Of a stretch of 64,000 nt of DNA, positions 10,303-21,801 are shown piece after piece. The stretch is taken from positions 5,871,501-5,935,500 of the forward strand of contig JAPFFF010000004.1 in the NCBI GenBank assembly GCA_039105265.1, read 5' to 3'. The notes under the pieces were generated by a model that saw only the letters and a list, made by a program, of their open reading frames with translations, did not search any database and was not told the DNA's origin. Source of the DNA: Tritrichomonas musculus (taxonomy: Eukaryota; Parabasalia; Tritrichomonadida; Tritrichomonadidae). The position numbers and the translations under genes were made by a program. Position 1 is the first letter of the stretch; every line of letters begins with the position of its first letter.

Positions 10303-13300
10303 GCTTTAATATTTGATAGAGGTGTCAAATTTTTTAAAAAATAAAATTCCGTAATTATAAATATAAAAAATAATTGAATTAATAGATGTTCTTTTCAAAT
10401 ATAAAATATTGCTTTCTAGTTATCATCATACATCGAAAAAAACAGTTCACAATTTTCATTTTTGTTGAACATTTTTTAGATATGTGGCCATTATTTCTAA
10501 TCTATTTCTTAGCATTTTAATTTAAAATCATATACTGTACAAATATAATTCTTTGAAATTTTTTTTTTTTTTCTTCTTTAATAGTAAAACAGAAAAAATG
10601 TCAGTTTTTAATATCTAATTTGAAATGTAACTTCATCACCTTACTGCCCCTTGCTCTTTTAATTTTTCAAAAATAATATATCATTTATATGCTTTTAAAT
10701 AGAATTAGTTATGCTGATTAAGATTTGCCAAGCATAAAATAAACCTTATATTAATTTTTTAAAACATCAAAAAAACATCAAATATAATTTTTAATCAGTT
10801 TATATCTTAATATTTATATATTATTTCCATAATAAAATAATATTTATAAATATATAATATTTTATATTATATATATAAATTATATTAAACTTTTTTTATT
10901 ATTTTAATATTAAAAAAACATTGAAATAGCATTGAAAATCTGAATTTTTTGATATTTTTTCATGTTTTTTCTTAAACTTTGAAGATTATACTGAATTAGG
11001 AAATATATATTTTAACAATACATTATAATGCATGTTTTAATATAAAATTATGTATGAAATATTGATTGCTAGTCAAAATATTTATGAAATATTTTTCATT
11101 TGTATTTTTTATCACAAAAATTGTTTTAATTTATAAATATCTTCCTAGTTTCCTGAAAATTTTTAAATAATATCACGATATCTTTTTATAATAAATCTTA
11201 ATGATTTATTTTTATATTATAATAAAAATCGGTTCTACAGTTTTTGAGTTTCATGGAATTATTAAATTAAAACTGGCATATTTGTATTAAAATACATTTT
11301 TAAAGTCATTTATATCTCCAAAATAATTTAGAAAACGATATTTAAACTTGTATTTATATTTTTCTTTAAAAAATTTATGCAAATAATATTAATTTTGATA
11401 TTCAAGCAAAATTTCTAAAAGTCTTCAAATATGTAGTGTGAATCATTATAATTCTTATATACAATTAGAGCAGACAATAAATGTAGTAAAGAGAGAAATA
11501 TTAATCCATAAAAAAAAAAATATCTTTTATGCAGTCCTTTTTTTTAAAATATTAAATACTTAAATGCTAATATTTTATATTATATTTCCAAATAGCTAAA
11601 TAATATATCAATTATATTTATGTTTTCATAAGATAAATGAATATAAATATAAAAAAACCTAAAATTCAAATTATTCAATATATTTCTGAGAAATTACATT
11701 AAATCAAAACTTTTTATATGAATTATTTGAATTAAATTTCAAATAAAATACGTTTATGAGATTAATCAAAATATTTAAAAAATTATTTTTTTCAATGCAT
11801 ATGTAGTTTTCGTATTTCTCTAATTGTTAATTTAAAAATATATAATTAATATTATATATTAATATTTTTAATATAGCAAGAGGCAGTTGATAGAATCAGA
11901 TAAATGTGTTTAATTAATTGAATGTTTGAAAATAAAACATTATTTTCTTTTATCTTTTTTTATAAAAATAATTTTCAAATTATTATATATGTTTCTGCTT
12001 TATAAAATTACATATATAAATAAAAACATTTAAATGAAGTAATTTAATGTAATGACATCGAAATCAATAATAATATTATTAAGTTGATATCTAAAAAACT
12101 GTAGAAAATTTTCAAATTAGGTTTAAATTACAACTTTTACATGATGAATACTGCATGATATCTTTGTTTAAAAAGAAAAAATTCAGTAGATTTTTTTTTT
12201 GGCACCTCTTATTTGATTTATAATTCAAAAAAATAAAAGTATTGGAAATTGCATTTTTTCAATGAATTTATGCTTATTAATGACTGTTTTATTGTTTTAT
12301 CATATTTTTAACAGTTCATTGTTTTATCAATATATTACATTACTACCATTTACAGTTATTTCATCATTTTCTGAAAGAGACTTTTTGATAAGGCTTTCAA
12401 AAATTGAGTAATTATGCATTTATATTCAGAGTTGCAAGTTAATTTGAGACCATTTCTCAAAATTCAATAAAAATTGAGATAAATGGTCTCAAATAAATTG
12501 AATAAATTGAAATCGTTAAAATAATTTTCTTATAAAAAACGATTACATCATTTTATTAAGATAAAATATTCAATACAATATTCTTTATTTTGTATAGTAA
12601 TAGAGAGTATTACTGCTATATTCATTTTATTAAAGATATATTTTTATTTTAATTTTAATTACATATAATTATTATTAAAATAAACATAGATTATTAGTCT
12701 TTGCTTTTATTCAATCAAAAATAAGCATTGTATCTTAGATTTATATATTAGAAAAATGTTTCTATTTTAGTATTATTTCTGTTATTATATATTATATTTA
12801 TTAATTCTATTTCAATTATAATATTTTATATATATTTATTTTTAATTAAGATATTAAAGAAATAAATTTTTAATATTTTTAATAATATTCAATTTTCAAT
12901 ATACATGATGAAAATAATTAATTGAAATTCTAATCGTCCAACGAGTAAAATTAAGAGTTTTCTCTCAATATAATTTGAAAGAATTGAATCTATCGTTCAG
13001 ATTTTTTTTTGCGAGGTTCGTTTTTGAGCAATGTAGCGAATAAAATACAGATTTGTTAGATGATTACTAATGAGTAATATGGATATTCTCTCAAAATTTA
13101 AAATTTGGAATAAAATAAAGAGTCTATTGCATAAATAATTCAGATATTTAAATTGTTTAATTCTTTGATGAGAAAATAGGATATTTATATTATTTCGTAT
13201 ATAATATACTTATTTGTGAAAAATATTTAACACAAACTTATTTTTATTCTTTAATTTCATTTTTATTATTACATTAGAATTTAATAATATGTTTTTATAT

Positions 13301-14069
13301 AATATATATGAAATATCAATATTTATTATATTTTATTTAAAAGTTTATTTGATTGATTAATATGATTTTTTATAAGAAATATATAAATTATATAAAATAA
13401 TCTCTCAATTTATTTGTATAAGCTCATAGAATCTGTCAGTCTGTTTATATTCTCAATTTTTTTTTATTTTGAGAGAAATATAAAATAAATATAATTATTT
13501 ATTTTACATAAATGAAAAGTCAATATCAACTCAAATGATGTTCAGTGAAATAGAAAATCATACCTAAAAAAAGCATATGAAATAAATAAGTAGATTTTGT
13601 TAATTTTGAGGGCAAAATGACACTGCCCATTTTTTAAATATTTATTTTACAATCTTATATTGTTTCTATTTATCTTTATTTCTAAATCTTTTGCTACTTG
13701 ATTTATTCTGTGCTAAGCGATCTTCTGGAGTTAAAATTTTTATTACCGAATCTTTTAAATTTTGGAATCTTCTGGAGATCACAGTCTTTTGCAGCTTCAT
13801 ATCATCTGTATTTCATATTCGTTTTAACATTCTAGTCATGCCTAAGTCACATTCTTCTTAAAGACAAATTATTTAAAAATAGAACAGCCAAATTTAATAT
13901 AGCTGTTAGATCTCTCATAAAAAGCTGGAAAATGTTCTCAAAAAGTGAGGTTGCAAAAAACCATTACCCTAAAAAACGTTACCACTTTAAATTAATAACT
14001 GTAAATTAAGAAATTAGATATCGTGATTGTAATTATCTGACTGTTAATGCAAATATAAATATGAAAATG

Positions 14070-14107
<38 letters not shown>

Positions 14108-14118
14108 TGATAAATAGC
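10303..14118. other. Long AT-rich gene desert
   Basis: Almost all of this is A/T sequence with homopolymers and no supportable gene. The one exception is a short protein-like frame at 13666-13800, listed separately. A poly(A) tract (about 14070-14100) ends the region next to a TIR element. Confidence 0.6.
13666..13800 (-). pseudogene. Short protein-like frame, unknown
   Basis: Forty-four codons start at ATG and read MKLQKTVISRRFQNLKDSVI, then KILTPEDRLAQNKSSSKRFR, then NKDK before TAG. Composition is protein-like and richer in G+C than the surroundings. Upstream in the same frame LGMTRMLKRI is cut by a TGA. It is probably the 3' end of a decayed gene; I do not recognise the family. Confidence 0.3.
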
Positions 14119-14154
14119 ACACTGTTAAGGTGAAGTGACCATCACAGTATTCAA

Positions 14155-14270
14155 AAATAAGAACTTTTTGATAAATGTAATAAGAACTTTTTGATAAATG
14201 TAATAAGAACTTTTTGATAAATGTAATAAGAACTTTTTGATAAATGTAATAAGAACTTTTTGATAAATTA
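14155..14270. repeat. 23-bp tandem repeat, about 5 copies (left subterminal)
   Basis: Five adjacent copies contain AAGAACTTTTTGATAAATG. The same motif in the opposite orientation forms the right subterminal region (about 15990-16065), which makes it a candidate transposase-binding array. Confidence 0.9.
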
Positions 14271-14299
14271 TATTTAATTTTGGCGCCTTTTATTTTTTA

Positions 14300-15035
14300 G
14301 ACTTTAAAACGATTATCTAAATACTTGATAGCGATTAACTTAGACTTTCAAACGATTATCTAAATACTCGATAGCGATTAACTTAGACTTTCAAACGATT
14401 TCCTAAATACTCGATAGCGATTAACTTAGACTTTCAAACGATTTCCTAAATACTCGATAGCGATTAACTTAGACTTTCAAACGATTTCCTAAATACTCGA
14501 TAGCGATTAACTTAGACTTTCAAACGATTATCTAAATACTCGATAACGATTAACTTAGACTTTCAAACGATTATCTAAAAACTCGATAGCGATTAACTTA
14601 GACTTTCAAACGATTATCTAAATACTCGATAACGATTATCTTAGACTTTCAAACGATTATCTAAATACTCGATAGCGATTAACTTAGACTTTCAAACGAT
14701 TATCTAAATACTCGATAGCGATTAACTTAGACTTTCAAACGATTTCCTAAATACTCGATAGCGATTATCTTAGACTTTCAAACGATTATCTAAATACTCG
14801 ATAGCGATTAACTTAGACTTTCAAACGATTATCTAAATACTCGATAGCGATTAACTTAGACTTTCAAACGATTTCCTAAATACTCGATAGCGATTAACTT
14901 AGACTTTCAAACGATTTCCTAAATACTCGATAGCGATTATCTTAGACTTTCAAACGATTATCTAAATACTCGATAGCGATTAACTTAGACTTTCAAACGA
15001 TTTCCTAAATACTCGATAGCGATTATCTTAGACTT
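14300..15035. repeat. 43-bp satellite, about 17 copies
   Basis: The repeating unit contains TTAGACTTTCAAACGATT and ACTCGATAGCGATTAAC. Copies differ at a few fixed positions (ATTATC or ATTTCC; TTAAC or TTATC; AGCG or AACG), and the variants are mixed along the array, suggesting ongoing exchange between copies. It lies entirely inside the TIR element. Confidence 0.95.
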
Positions 15036-16125
15036 CAAAATTTATACTATACCACATAGACGAAAAGACCAAACATAATTTAAATGAATAAATTACTTAT
15101 TGAATATTATTTTTATGAACATTTGATATTTTAATAGATTAAAAATAAAAATATTGGAATCATTAATATTTTACTAAAATTGTGAGAGCTTTAACAAATT
15201 TTGAAAATATTAAGAAAAAATTCAAATATTTAAATATTGTAGGATATCTTACAATATTGTAAGATATTAAAAAAAATGCTAGTAAAATCCTAAAGTTTTA
15301 ATAAATATGAATAGTTTTTTTTTTTTACTTTTTAATTTACAGCAACATGGTTTCAGAATTATTTAAATGCAGTATTTTAAAATCTCAATTAATCATTTTT
15401 TTCATCTTGCTTGTACAAATTCATTTGAACTAACTGTTTTTACAGAAATTTATTCGACTGTTTCTCAGTAATATAATTTAATATTAAATCAATACATTTC
15501 AAAAGGATACGCCAACTGTTTAAAAATCTAATTTTTCTTTTATGAGCTTATTTTTTTAAAAAAATGAGACTTAGGTTGATTAAATGAAAGTTTGGTTTTC
15601 GAAATAATTTTAATTATAAATTTTCTGCTAGATTTGGAATTCAGGGAGTAGCCATTTGTGCCAATATTATTATCATTAATAAAAGTAACGTATTTTATAC
15701 TGTTTTTTTGGCAATACATTACATATTATTATTTAATCTGGTTTTAATATGGTCATAGTGGCGCTTGCTGTATATTTTATTACCTTTTTGAGGAATTAGT
15801 TTTGTGGATAATATATCTTTTTGAAGACTTCCATATTATTATTACCAATTTTGAATATCAAGTTTAAATTAGAGTAAAATACCAGTAACTTCAAGAATAT
15901 TATTGTAATTATGTCGCTATATTCCATAATAGTTTCATTTCGGTATTATTATATTCCCAAATAATATTAGATCTAAAATTTAATTTCACAAAAAGTTCTT
16001 ATTACATTTATCAAAAAGTTCTTATTACATTTATCAAAAAGTTCTTATTACATTTATCAAAAAGTTTTCTTTTTTGAATACTGTGATGGTCACTTCACCT
16101 TAACAGTGTTATATCTATTCTACCC

Positions 16126-16170
<45 letters not shown>

Positions 16171-16176
16171 TAATTA

Positions 16177-18030
16177 CCCGTAGTAATATCGACGTTGCAG
16201 ATTTGCGCCATTTTTATTTTGTAATATAAAATATAAATTCTCAATTTTTTTATTCATTGAATATTTCACAGAAATGACAATAGAGGAAAAATAAAAAGAG
16301 GCGCTCAAACTTTTTGAATATCATACATAGAATTCATATCACCATTGTTCGGACAATTGGTGTCGGTTTCAAATTAAAAAAAACTCAAAAGCAAACACTA
16401 CAACAGTCGCATCTCAAGCAATATTTCAAATTTATCTCAACTACAGTTTACCCTTGTCGCAGCACATATTTCAATATCCATTAAACTCGCCTAAACTCAA
16501 TCTTTGGAACATCTTGTTCCTACATCATTCATCCAGAACTATTGTTCCTACATCAATCGCTATTTCATTACATCATTACTTATTATCTTAGCCATATCAC
16601 AACTCAATCTCACCTAAGTTTCTACCAGATATCTATATCTTAATCACACCAACCTCAGCCACTATTTAATCAGAACAAAAGCTCCCAATTCAATTACCTG
16701 TTCATTTCACTTGCATCTATCATCTCAGTATCAACTCCATAACATTTATATTTTTCATATCAGTTCCTACTCTCAGTCGTCATAATAAAAAATCAACTAA
16801 ATTAATATTATTCTGATCATATTCATACGTTTTTGACTAAAAAGCTTTTTTTAATATTATTTTATGTTTTTTAATAGAAATTTGTGAGAATAAATGCTCA
16901 ATTTATTGAAAAAGTTTAAATTTTAAAGCTTATTTGGTCTAATGAGTAAAATCATATTTCTGGGGATGATTGCAATGAAATAATTCTATTTTCCTGTGTT
17001 TAGTTTTAATTAAATATAATATTCTCTCAAATAATAATTAAAATTTTACAAAAAAGCATCATTCTATAAAATTTTTGGAGATTTGAAAAAAAAAGAAATA
17101 ATCAAATTAATTAATACGCTTGAGAATTAAAAAATGGATACATATTGATAATAATAGCATAAGAATTTTTGAATAATTTTTCTTTTTTTATAATTTGGGA
17201 ATATTATGCATATCAAATCAAATATTAGTGGAATTACTTAATGTTTTATACAATTATACATGATATTAAGTGATATTTATAATTTATAATAAAGTAAAAT
17301 TCCCACATTGGAAGATAGAAATTACAATCACATAGTTTTTCTAAAAAATGGATTCGAAAGCATTGCAAAAAAATCTTAAGTAAGTATAATAAAGAAATTG
17401 ATATTTACTTTTGTCTAATTCAAAAATTTTCTTGTGAATTTTAATTCAATAATGTCAATTTCTTTAAATAGACTCCAAACTTATATAACAAATAATATAT
17501 ATGCTAACTAAGAATAAAATGATAAAATAAACATTCTAAAATTCAAAGAAGTTTTTTTTTATTATATTTGTGATTTTGCCATCAGAAAAAAAAAAATTGA
17601 GATATACCAAATCTGACTAGTTCATTATATAAAGCACCCAATATTAAATATAATATTATGCCAATAAACAAAATTGGAATATTTTCAAAAAAGATATTAG
17701 CGATTGAAAATTGGTGATATTTAAAAGTATCTGAATTGAATTAATCTGTTATCATTTTGCTATAGAGCATATGCTAACTAAGAAAAAAGTCATTAGCCAA
17801 AATCAGTTATATCTATCACATATGGAGAAAAATGAAATTCTTAGATTTCAAGTAAATTATAAACGGACAAAAAATATAACCATTTTTACGAAATAATCAA
17901 AATTGAATGCTTTTTATATAAATAAACTAATATCATTCAAAAAATAATTTTTTTTCTTTTTAAAATTTCTGAGAATTTCAATTAAAAAAATAAAAATGGC
18001 GCAAATCTGCAACGTCGATATTACTACGGG
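16177..18030. mobile_element. Non-autonomous TIR element with 45-bp inverted repeats
   Basis: Inverted repeats of about 45 bp, essentially identical, start CCCGTAGTAATATCGACG and end near GCGCCATTTTTATTTT (left 16177-16222, right 17985-18030). TA flanks both ends (16175-16176, 18031-18032), consistent with the Tc1/mariner/pogo group. The interior has no transposase. Its left third (about 16370-16790) is strikingly rich in C and A and poor in G on this strand. Confidence 0.85.
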
Positions 18031-18032
18031 TA

Positions 18033-18966
18033 CATTTATTATAGGAATAAATTTGAAAATTTTGATTATATATAATTGAATAATAAAAATCATGGACTAC
18101 GATCATCATCCCCGTTACCAATTTTTATATAGCAGCATCATATTAAGCTACTAAAAACTATATTTAACGCTAAAATTATAAAATTAATTACAACAAACAA
18201 AATGATAGCGATTAATCCTCCAGGTCAATAAGAGTCTTTGATTACAATTGGTGGTTTTTGGATGGATGAATAAAATAAATGTAAGATTTTTATCAGTACT
18301 TAAAAGTTTGGTTTACATCTTACTATGTTGAAAAATGAATTTCAGCTTATCAAAATTAGTTTTATTAATCCAATTTTTTAAAAATCAAATTCACATATCT
18401 TCTGCAATTTTTTGAATTTTGATTGGTTATTCCATAAATTTTTGTGTTATTAACACAATTAACATTTTCTCTTTCAATCACTTTTACTACTTTACTAACA
18501 TTTATTTGCATAAATGAATCAATATATTGATGCTGTAAAATTTGTGGGTTTTGTAAACTTTTACAATTGTAAATTGGTATAAATGCAGAAATGACTTAAT
18601 CGTTGTTCTAGGTTCAAACAGTCCAGTCTTCTTGTCAATCTCCGAATAAGGAAGAAGAGTCTTCAGATTTACAATTGTTGGTGAATTTTCTGGTCAAGAA
18701 ATTTTCTGCTTGTCAAGATCACGCAAACATTTCGCAGTCTGAAAGGAAATGTTCGCTTATTTGATGTATATATAATTTTGACGTATTAAATAGAAAAATC
18801 ATAATTCATCCAAATTTCTTTACTTGAAAGATATTAAATAAGCTGCAGGTTATCATTCTCTTTATATGACACCAGAAGGAAAAACCATTTCATGTGGCTA
18901 ACTATAAATTGTTAAAAGCAAGTTTCTTCAGTTTAAAAATCAAATATGGCTTTCTAATTTATTTTC
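18033..18966. other. Intergenic DNA with a possible RCC1 relic
   Basis: This is AT-rich, slightly more complex at 18590-18930. Only the short RCC1-like segment listed separately can be supported. Confidence 0.5.
18835..18903 (+). pseudogene. Possible RCC1-repeat relic
   Basis: The plus strand reads AAGYHSLYMTPEGKTISCG, which fits the RCC1 repeat signature (AxGxxHSLxLTxxGxxYSxG). A TAA stands directly before it in frame and another directly after it. It is too short to carry function and is probably a remnant. Confidence 0.4.
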
Positions 18967-20274
18967 TCATGTTTTAATGACTTTTGTTTTTGAAGGTATG
19001 CATAATTTATCTATTTTTGCTAGAGAAGAAGGAATTGTGATTTGTGTTAATGCTGAACATCCTTCAAAAGCATAATCTCCAATTGAAGTTACAGAAGAAG
19101 GAATCTCAAATGTGATTTGTGTTAATGATGAACATATATAGAAAGCAGAATATCCAATTGAAGTCACAGAAGAAGGAATTGTGATTTGTGTTAATGATGA
19201 ACATTCTCTGAAAGCAAATTCTCCAATTGAAGTTACAGAAGAAGGAATTGTGATTTGTGTTAATGATGAACATTCAGAGAAAGCAGAACTTCTAATTGAA
19301 GTCACAGAAGAAGGAATTGTGATTTGTGTTAATGATGAACATCCAGAGAAAGCATAAATTCCAATTGAAGTTACAGAAGAAGGAATTGTGATTTGTGTTA
19401 ATGATGAACATTCGCTGAAAGCAGATTCTCCAATTGAAATTACAGAAGAAGGAATCTCAAATGTGATTTGTGTTAATAATGAACATTTTTCGAAAGCAGA
19501 ATATCCAATTGAAGTTACAGAAGAAGGAATTGTGATTTGTGTTAATAATGAACATCCAGAGAAAGCATATGATTTGATTTTTTTAATAAATGATGGAATA
19601 TTTGAATTTTTTTCTGTTGGATTTGAAAAAAAAAGTGTATCAAATAATTTATTAGATGATGTTGAATTAAAAACAAGAAATTTGTTTTCAATGTATTCAA
19701 TTCTCTTTTTTTCGCAAGGAATTATTGAAATACTCGCTAATTTTGGGCAAAAAGAGAATATACCATAACCAATCTTTGCTACAGAAGAAGGAATTGTGAT
19801 TTGTGTTAATGATGAACATCCAGAGAAAGCAAAAGTTCCAATTGAAGTTACAGAAGAAGGAATTGTGATTTGTGTTAATGATGAACATTTTTCGAAAGCA
19901 TAATTTCCAATTGAAGTTACAGAAGAAGGAATTGTGATTTGTGTTAATGATGAACATTCAGAGAAAGCAGAATATTCAATTGAAGTCACAGAAGAAGGAA
20001 TTGTGATTTGTGTTAATGATGAACATCTAAAGAAAGCATGATCTCCAATTGAAGTTACAGAAGATGGAATTTTAACGGTTTTTAATTCTTTGCATTCTCT
20101 AAATGATGAATCAGGAACTTTTTTTAAGTATTGTGGGAGTTCAATTAAGGTCAATTTTTCTCGTTTGACTTTTTGTGCAAGTTCAATGCATTGTTTATAA
20201 AGTTCGTCGTCTGTTGGTTTTCCTGGTTGACATAATAAATTCGTTTTAAAAAATTGTTGTTGTTCATTTTTCAT
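18967..20274 (-). CDS. BspA-like TpLRR (LRR_5) protein or domain
   Basis: These 435 residues are mostly tandem 23-residue Treponema pallidum-type leucine-rich repeats of the pattern IPSSVTSIGYSAFSGCSSLT (about 13 units). In trichomonads these repeats occur on surface proteins and in cytosolic kinase fusions. There is no signal peptide or membrane segment. The N-terminal 70 residues (QQQFFKTNLLCQPGKPTDDE onward) are non-repetitive, and one unit near the middle (NPTEKNSNIPSFIKKIKSYA) interrupts the array. The ATG lies two bases beyond the TAA of the kinase frame. Adding one A to the A10 run just upstream would put the kinase's coiled coil in frame with this domain. It is therefore probably the C-terminal half of one kinase-LRR protein rather than a separate gene. 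Confidence 0.8.
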   Translation of the reverse strand: MKNEQQQFFKTNLLCQPGKPTDDELYKQCIELAQKVKREKLTLIELPQYLKKVPDSSFRECKELKTVKIPSSVTSIGDHAFFRCSSLTQITIPSSVTSIEYSAFSECSSLTQITIPSSVTSIGNYAFEKCSSLTQITIPSSVTSIGTFAFSGCSSLTQITIPSSVAKIGYGIFSFCPKLASISIIPCEKKRIEYIENKFLVFNSTSSNKLFDTLFFSNPTEKNSNIPSFIKKIKSYAFSGCSLLTQITIPSSVTSIGYSAFEKCSLLTQITFEIPSSVISIGESAFSECSSLTQITIPSSVTSIGIYAFSGCSSLTQITIPSSVTSIRSSAFSECSSLTQITIPSSVTSIGEFAFRECSSLTQITIPSSVTSIGYSAFYICSSLTQITFEIPSSVTSIGDYAFEGCSALTQITIPSSLAKIDKLCIPSKTKVIKT

Positions 20275-20276
20275 AT

Positions 20277-21624
20277 TTAAAATGATTTTTTTTTTAATTC
20301 TGAAATGTCACTTTTGAATTGTATGTTTTCATTTTTAACATTTGAAATATCTTTTTTTAATTCTGTGTTTTCATTTTTAACTTTCAGAATATCTTTTTTC
20401 AATTCTATGTTTTCATTTTCTAATTTTTTAGTGTATGATTTCATTTCGTTAATTTCTTTCTTGATTTCTTGCAATTCTTCATAATCGTCAGTAATTTTTA
20501 TTTCTTCAATGTATTGAAAAAGTTCATCGAAATCAACATAATCAAAACAATATTTAGTTGATATTAATGAATCTTCATCATCTTTGTTGTTTTTATTATC
20601 TGACTCACAATTAAGTACTGATTCACAGATATTGTTGTTTGAATCAATATAAAAATATTCTTCATTAAAACTTAATTTCCAATAAAGTTCTGAAAAAGTT
20701 GGTCGAGCATTTGGATCTTTTGACCAGCATTGTTCAATCATTTTTTTCAGTCCTGGTTTAATTCTTTCTTCGGTAAATGATGGTCTTGTTCCTTTTAAAA
20801 CCGAATTCATAAATTCTAGTGTACTTAATGGTTTATTCTTACACATGTTTTTAATTGCACTTGTTCCTGTAACAACTTCGAACATCAAAATCCCAAATGC
20901 ATAAACATCTGCCTTTATACCGAATTTATTACTTTCAATAACTTCTGGTGCCATATATTTTAATGTGCCACATGTTGCCATAGATTGACTTTGTGAGTTT
21001 TGTGGTGTGAATATTTTTGAGAGGCCAAAATCGGTTATAAGCGGTTTGTAATCTTTATCAAGTAAAATGTTTTCTGGTTTCAAATCCCGATGAATAATGT
21101 TGTTCTTGTGAAGATGAGCCATACCATGACAAATTCCAATAAGAATCTTTTGGCGTTTAGTGTTATCAAAATCTCTTGGTAATGTCAAAAAGGGTGCCTT
21201 TTTCTTTGTAATCAATGAATATAGTAATGTTATTGAATCCGTTAAAATCTTGAAATGAAAAACCTTCAAAATGAATTATTGTGGGATGGTGTAATTTCAT
21301 AAGAATGTTCAGTTCACGTAGTATAAATTTACGTTCTTCTGGATTCGTTTTTCGACGGCTTGTTTTAGCTGCATATAATTGTCCAGTCTTTTTATTTCGA
21401 ACAAAATTAATGATACCAAAACCTCCAATAATAGGTTCTTTGTTAAAAGGTTCAAAATCTTCGACATTTAAGAGATATTTTTCAGGGATTATTTTAGGAA
21501 CAAATCGTAGATTAAGATGTTTGTGACTTGAATCTGGTGGTGATGGATGTGATATGAAATGGTTTGGTTCACTTCGTTTACTCTTTGATGAATCAGGTTT
21601 AATGATTGTTGGTTTCTGCTTCAT
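20277..21624 (-). pseudogene. TKL-type protein kinase, split by frameshift
   Basis: The start is at 21624. The first frame (21166-21624) gives a short tail and the kinase N-lobe: the glycine loop IGGFGIINFV, the lysine in YAAKTS and the hinge-region FIDYKEKGTLFDI. It ends in TGA just after TKRF. The second frame takes over from about 21190 with KRQKILIGICHGMAHLH, the catalytic loop HRDLKPEN, TDFGLSK, GTLKYMAPEV and CWSKDPNARPTF, so all core motifs are present. A C-terminal coiled coil with heptads (KNENTELKKDISNVKNENI) leads into the BspA repeats. The frame change and the A10 run at the 3' end may be real mutations or assembly errors at homopolymers. If intact, it would be a serine/threonine kinase with an LRR tail. 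Confidence 0.8.
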
Positions 21625-21801
21625 ATTAAATCAAGTAAAAAATATTGATATTTTCAATTAGATTTCAATTTTTCTTTCATTTATATCTTTTCGAAAATAA
21701 ATAATATAAATTCATTTATAAAAGATTAATATATTATAATATATATTAATCATAATTATTATAATATAATTAAATATTAATAATTAAATATTAATAATTT
21801 A

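Larger units (their letters stand above)
14119..16109. mobile_element. Non-autonomous TIR element with internal satellite
   Basis: Perfect inverted repeats begin ACACTGTTAAGGTGAAGTGA and extend about 35 bp; they then run into oppositely oriented tandem copies of a 23-bp motif containing AAGAACTTTTTGATAAATG (about five copies at the left, three at the right). The interior is a 43-bp satellite array plus AT-rich filler. No gene is present. Poly(A) tracts flank both sides. A target duplication is not clear, so the superfamily is uncertain. Confidence 0.8.

Noticed and set aside
14155-15035. Regular repeats resembling a CRISPR array
   Set aside because: Copies are contiguous with no unique spacers, the units are AT-rich and the context is a eukaryotic TIR element; it is an ordinary satellite.
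19388-19957. Open stretches antisense to or out of frame with the LRR gene
   Set aside because: They are shadows of the repetitive LRR codons in other frames.
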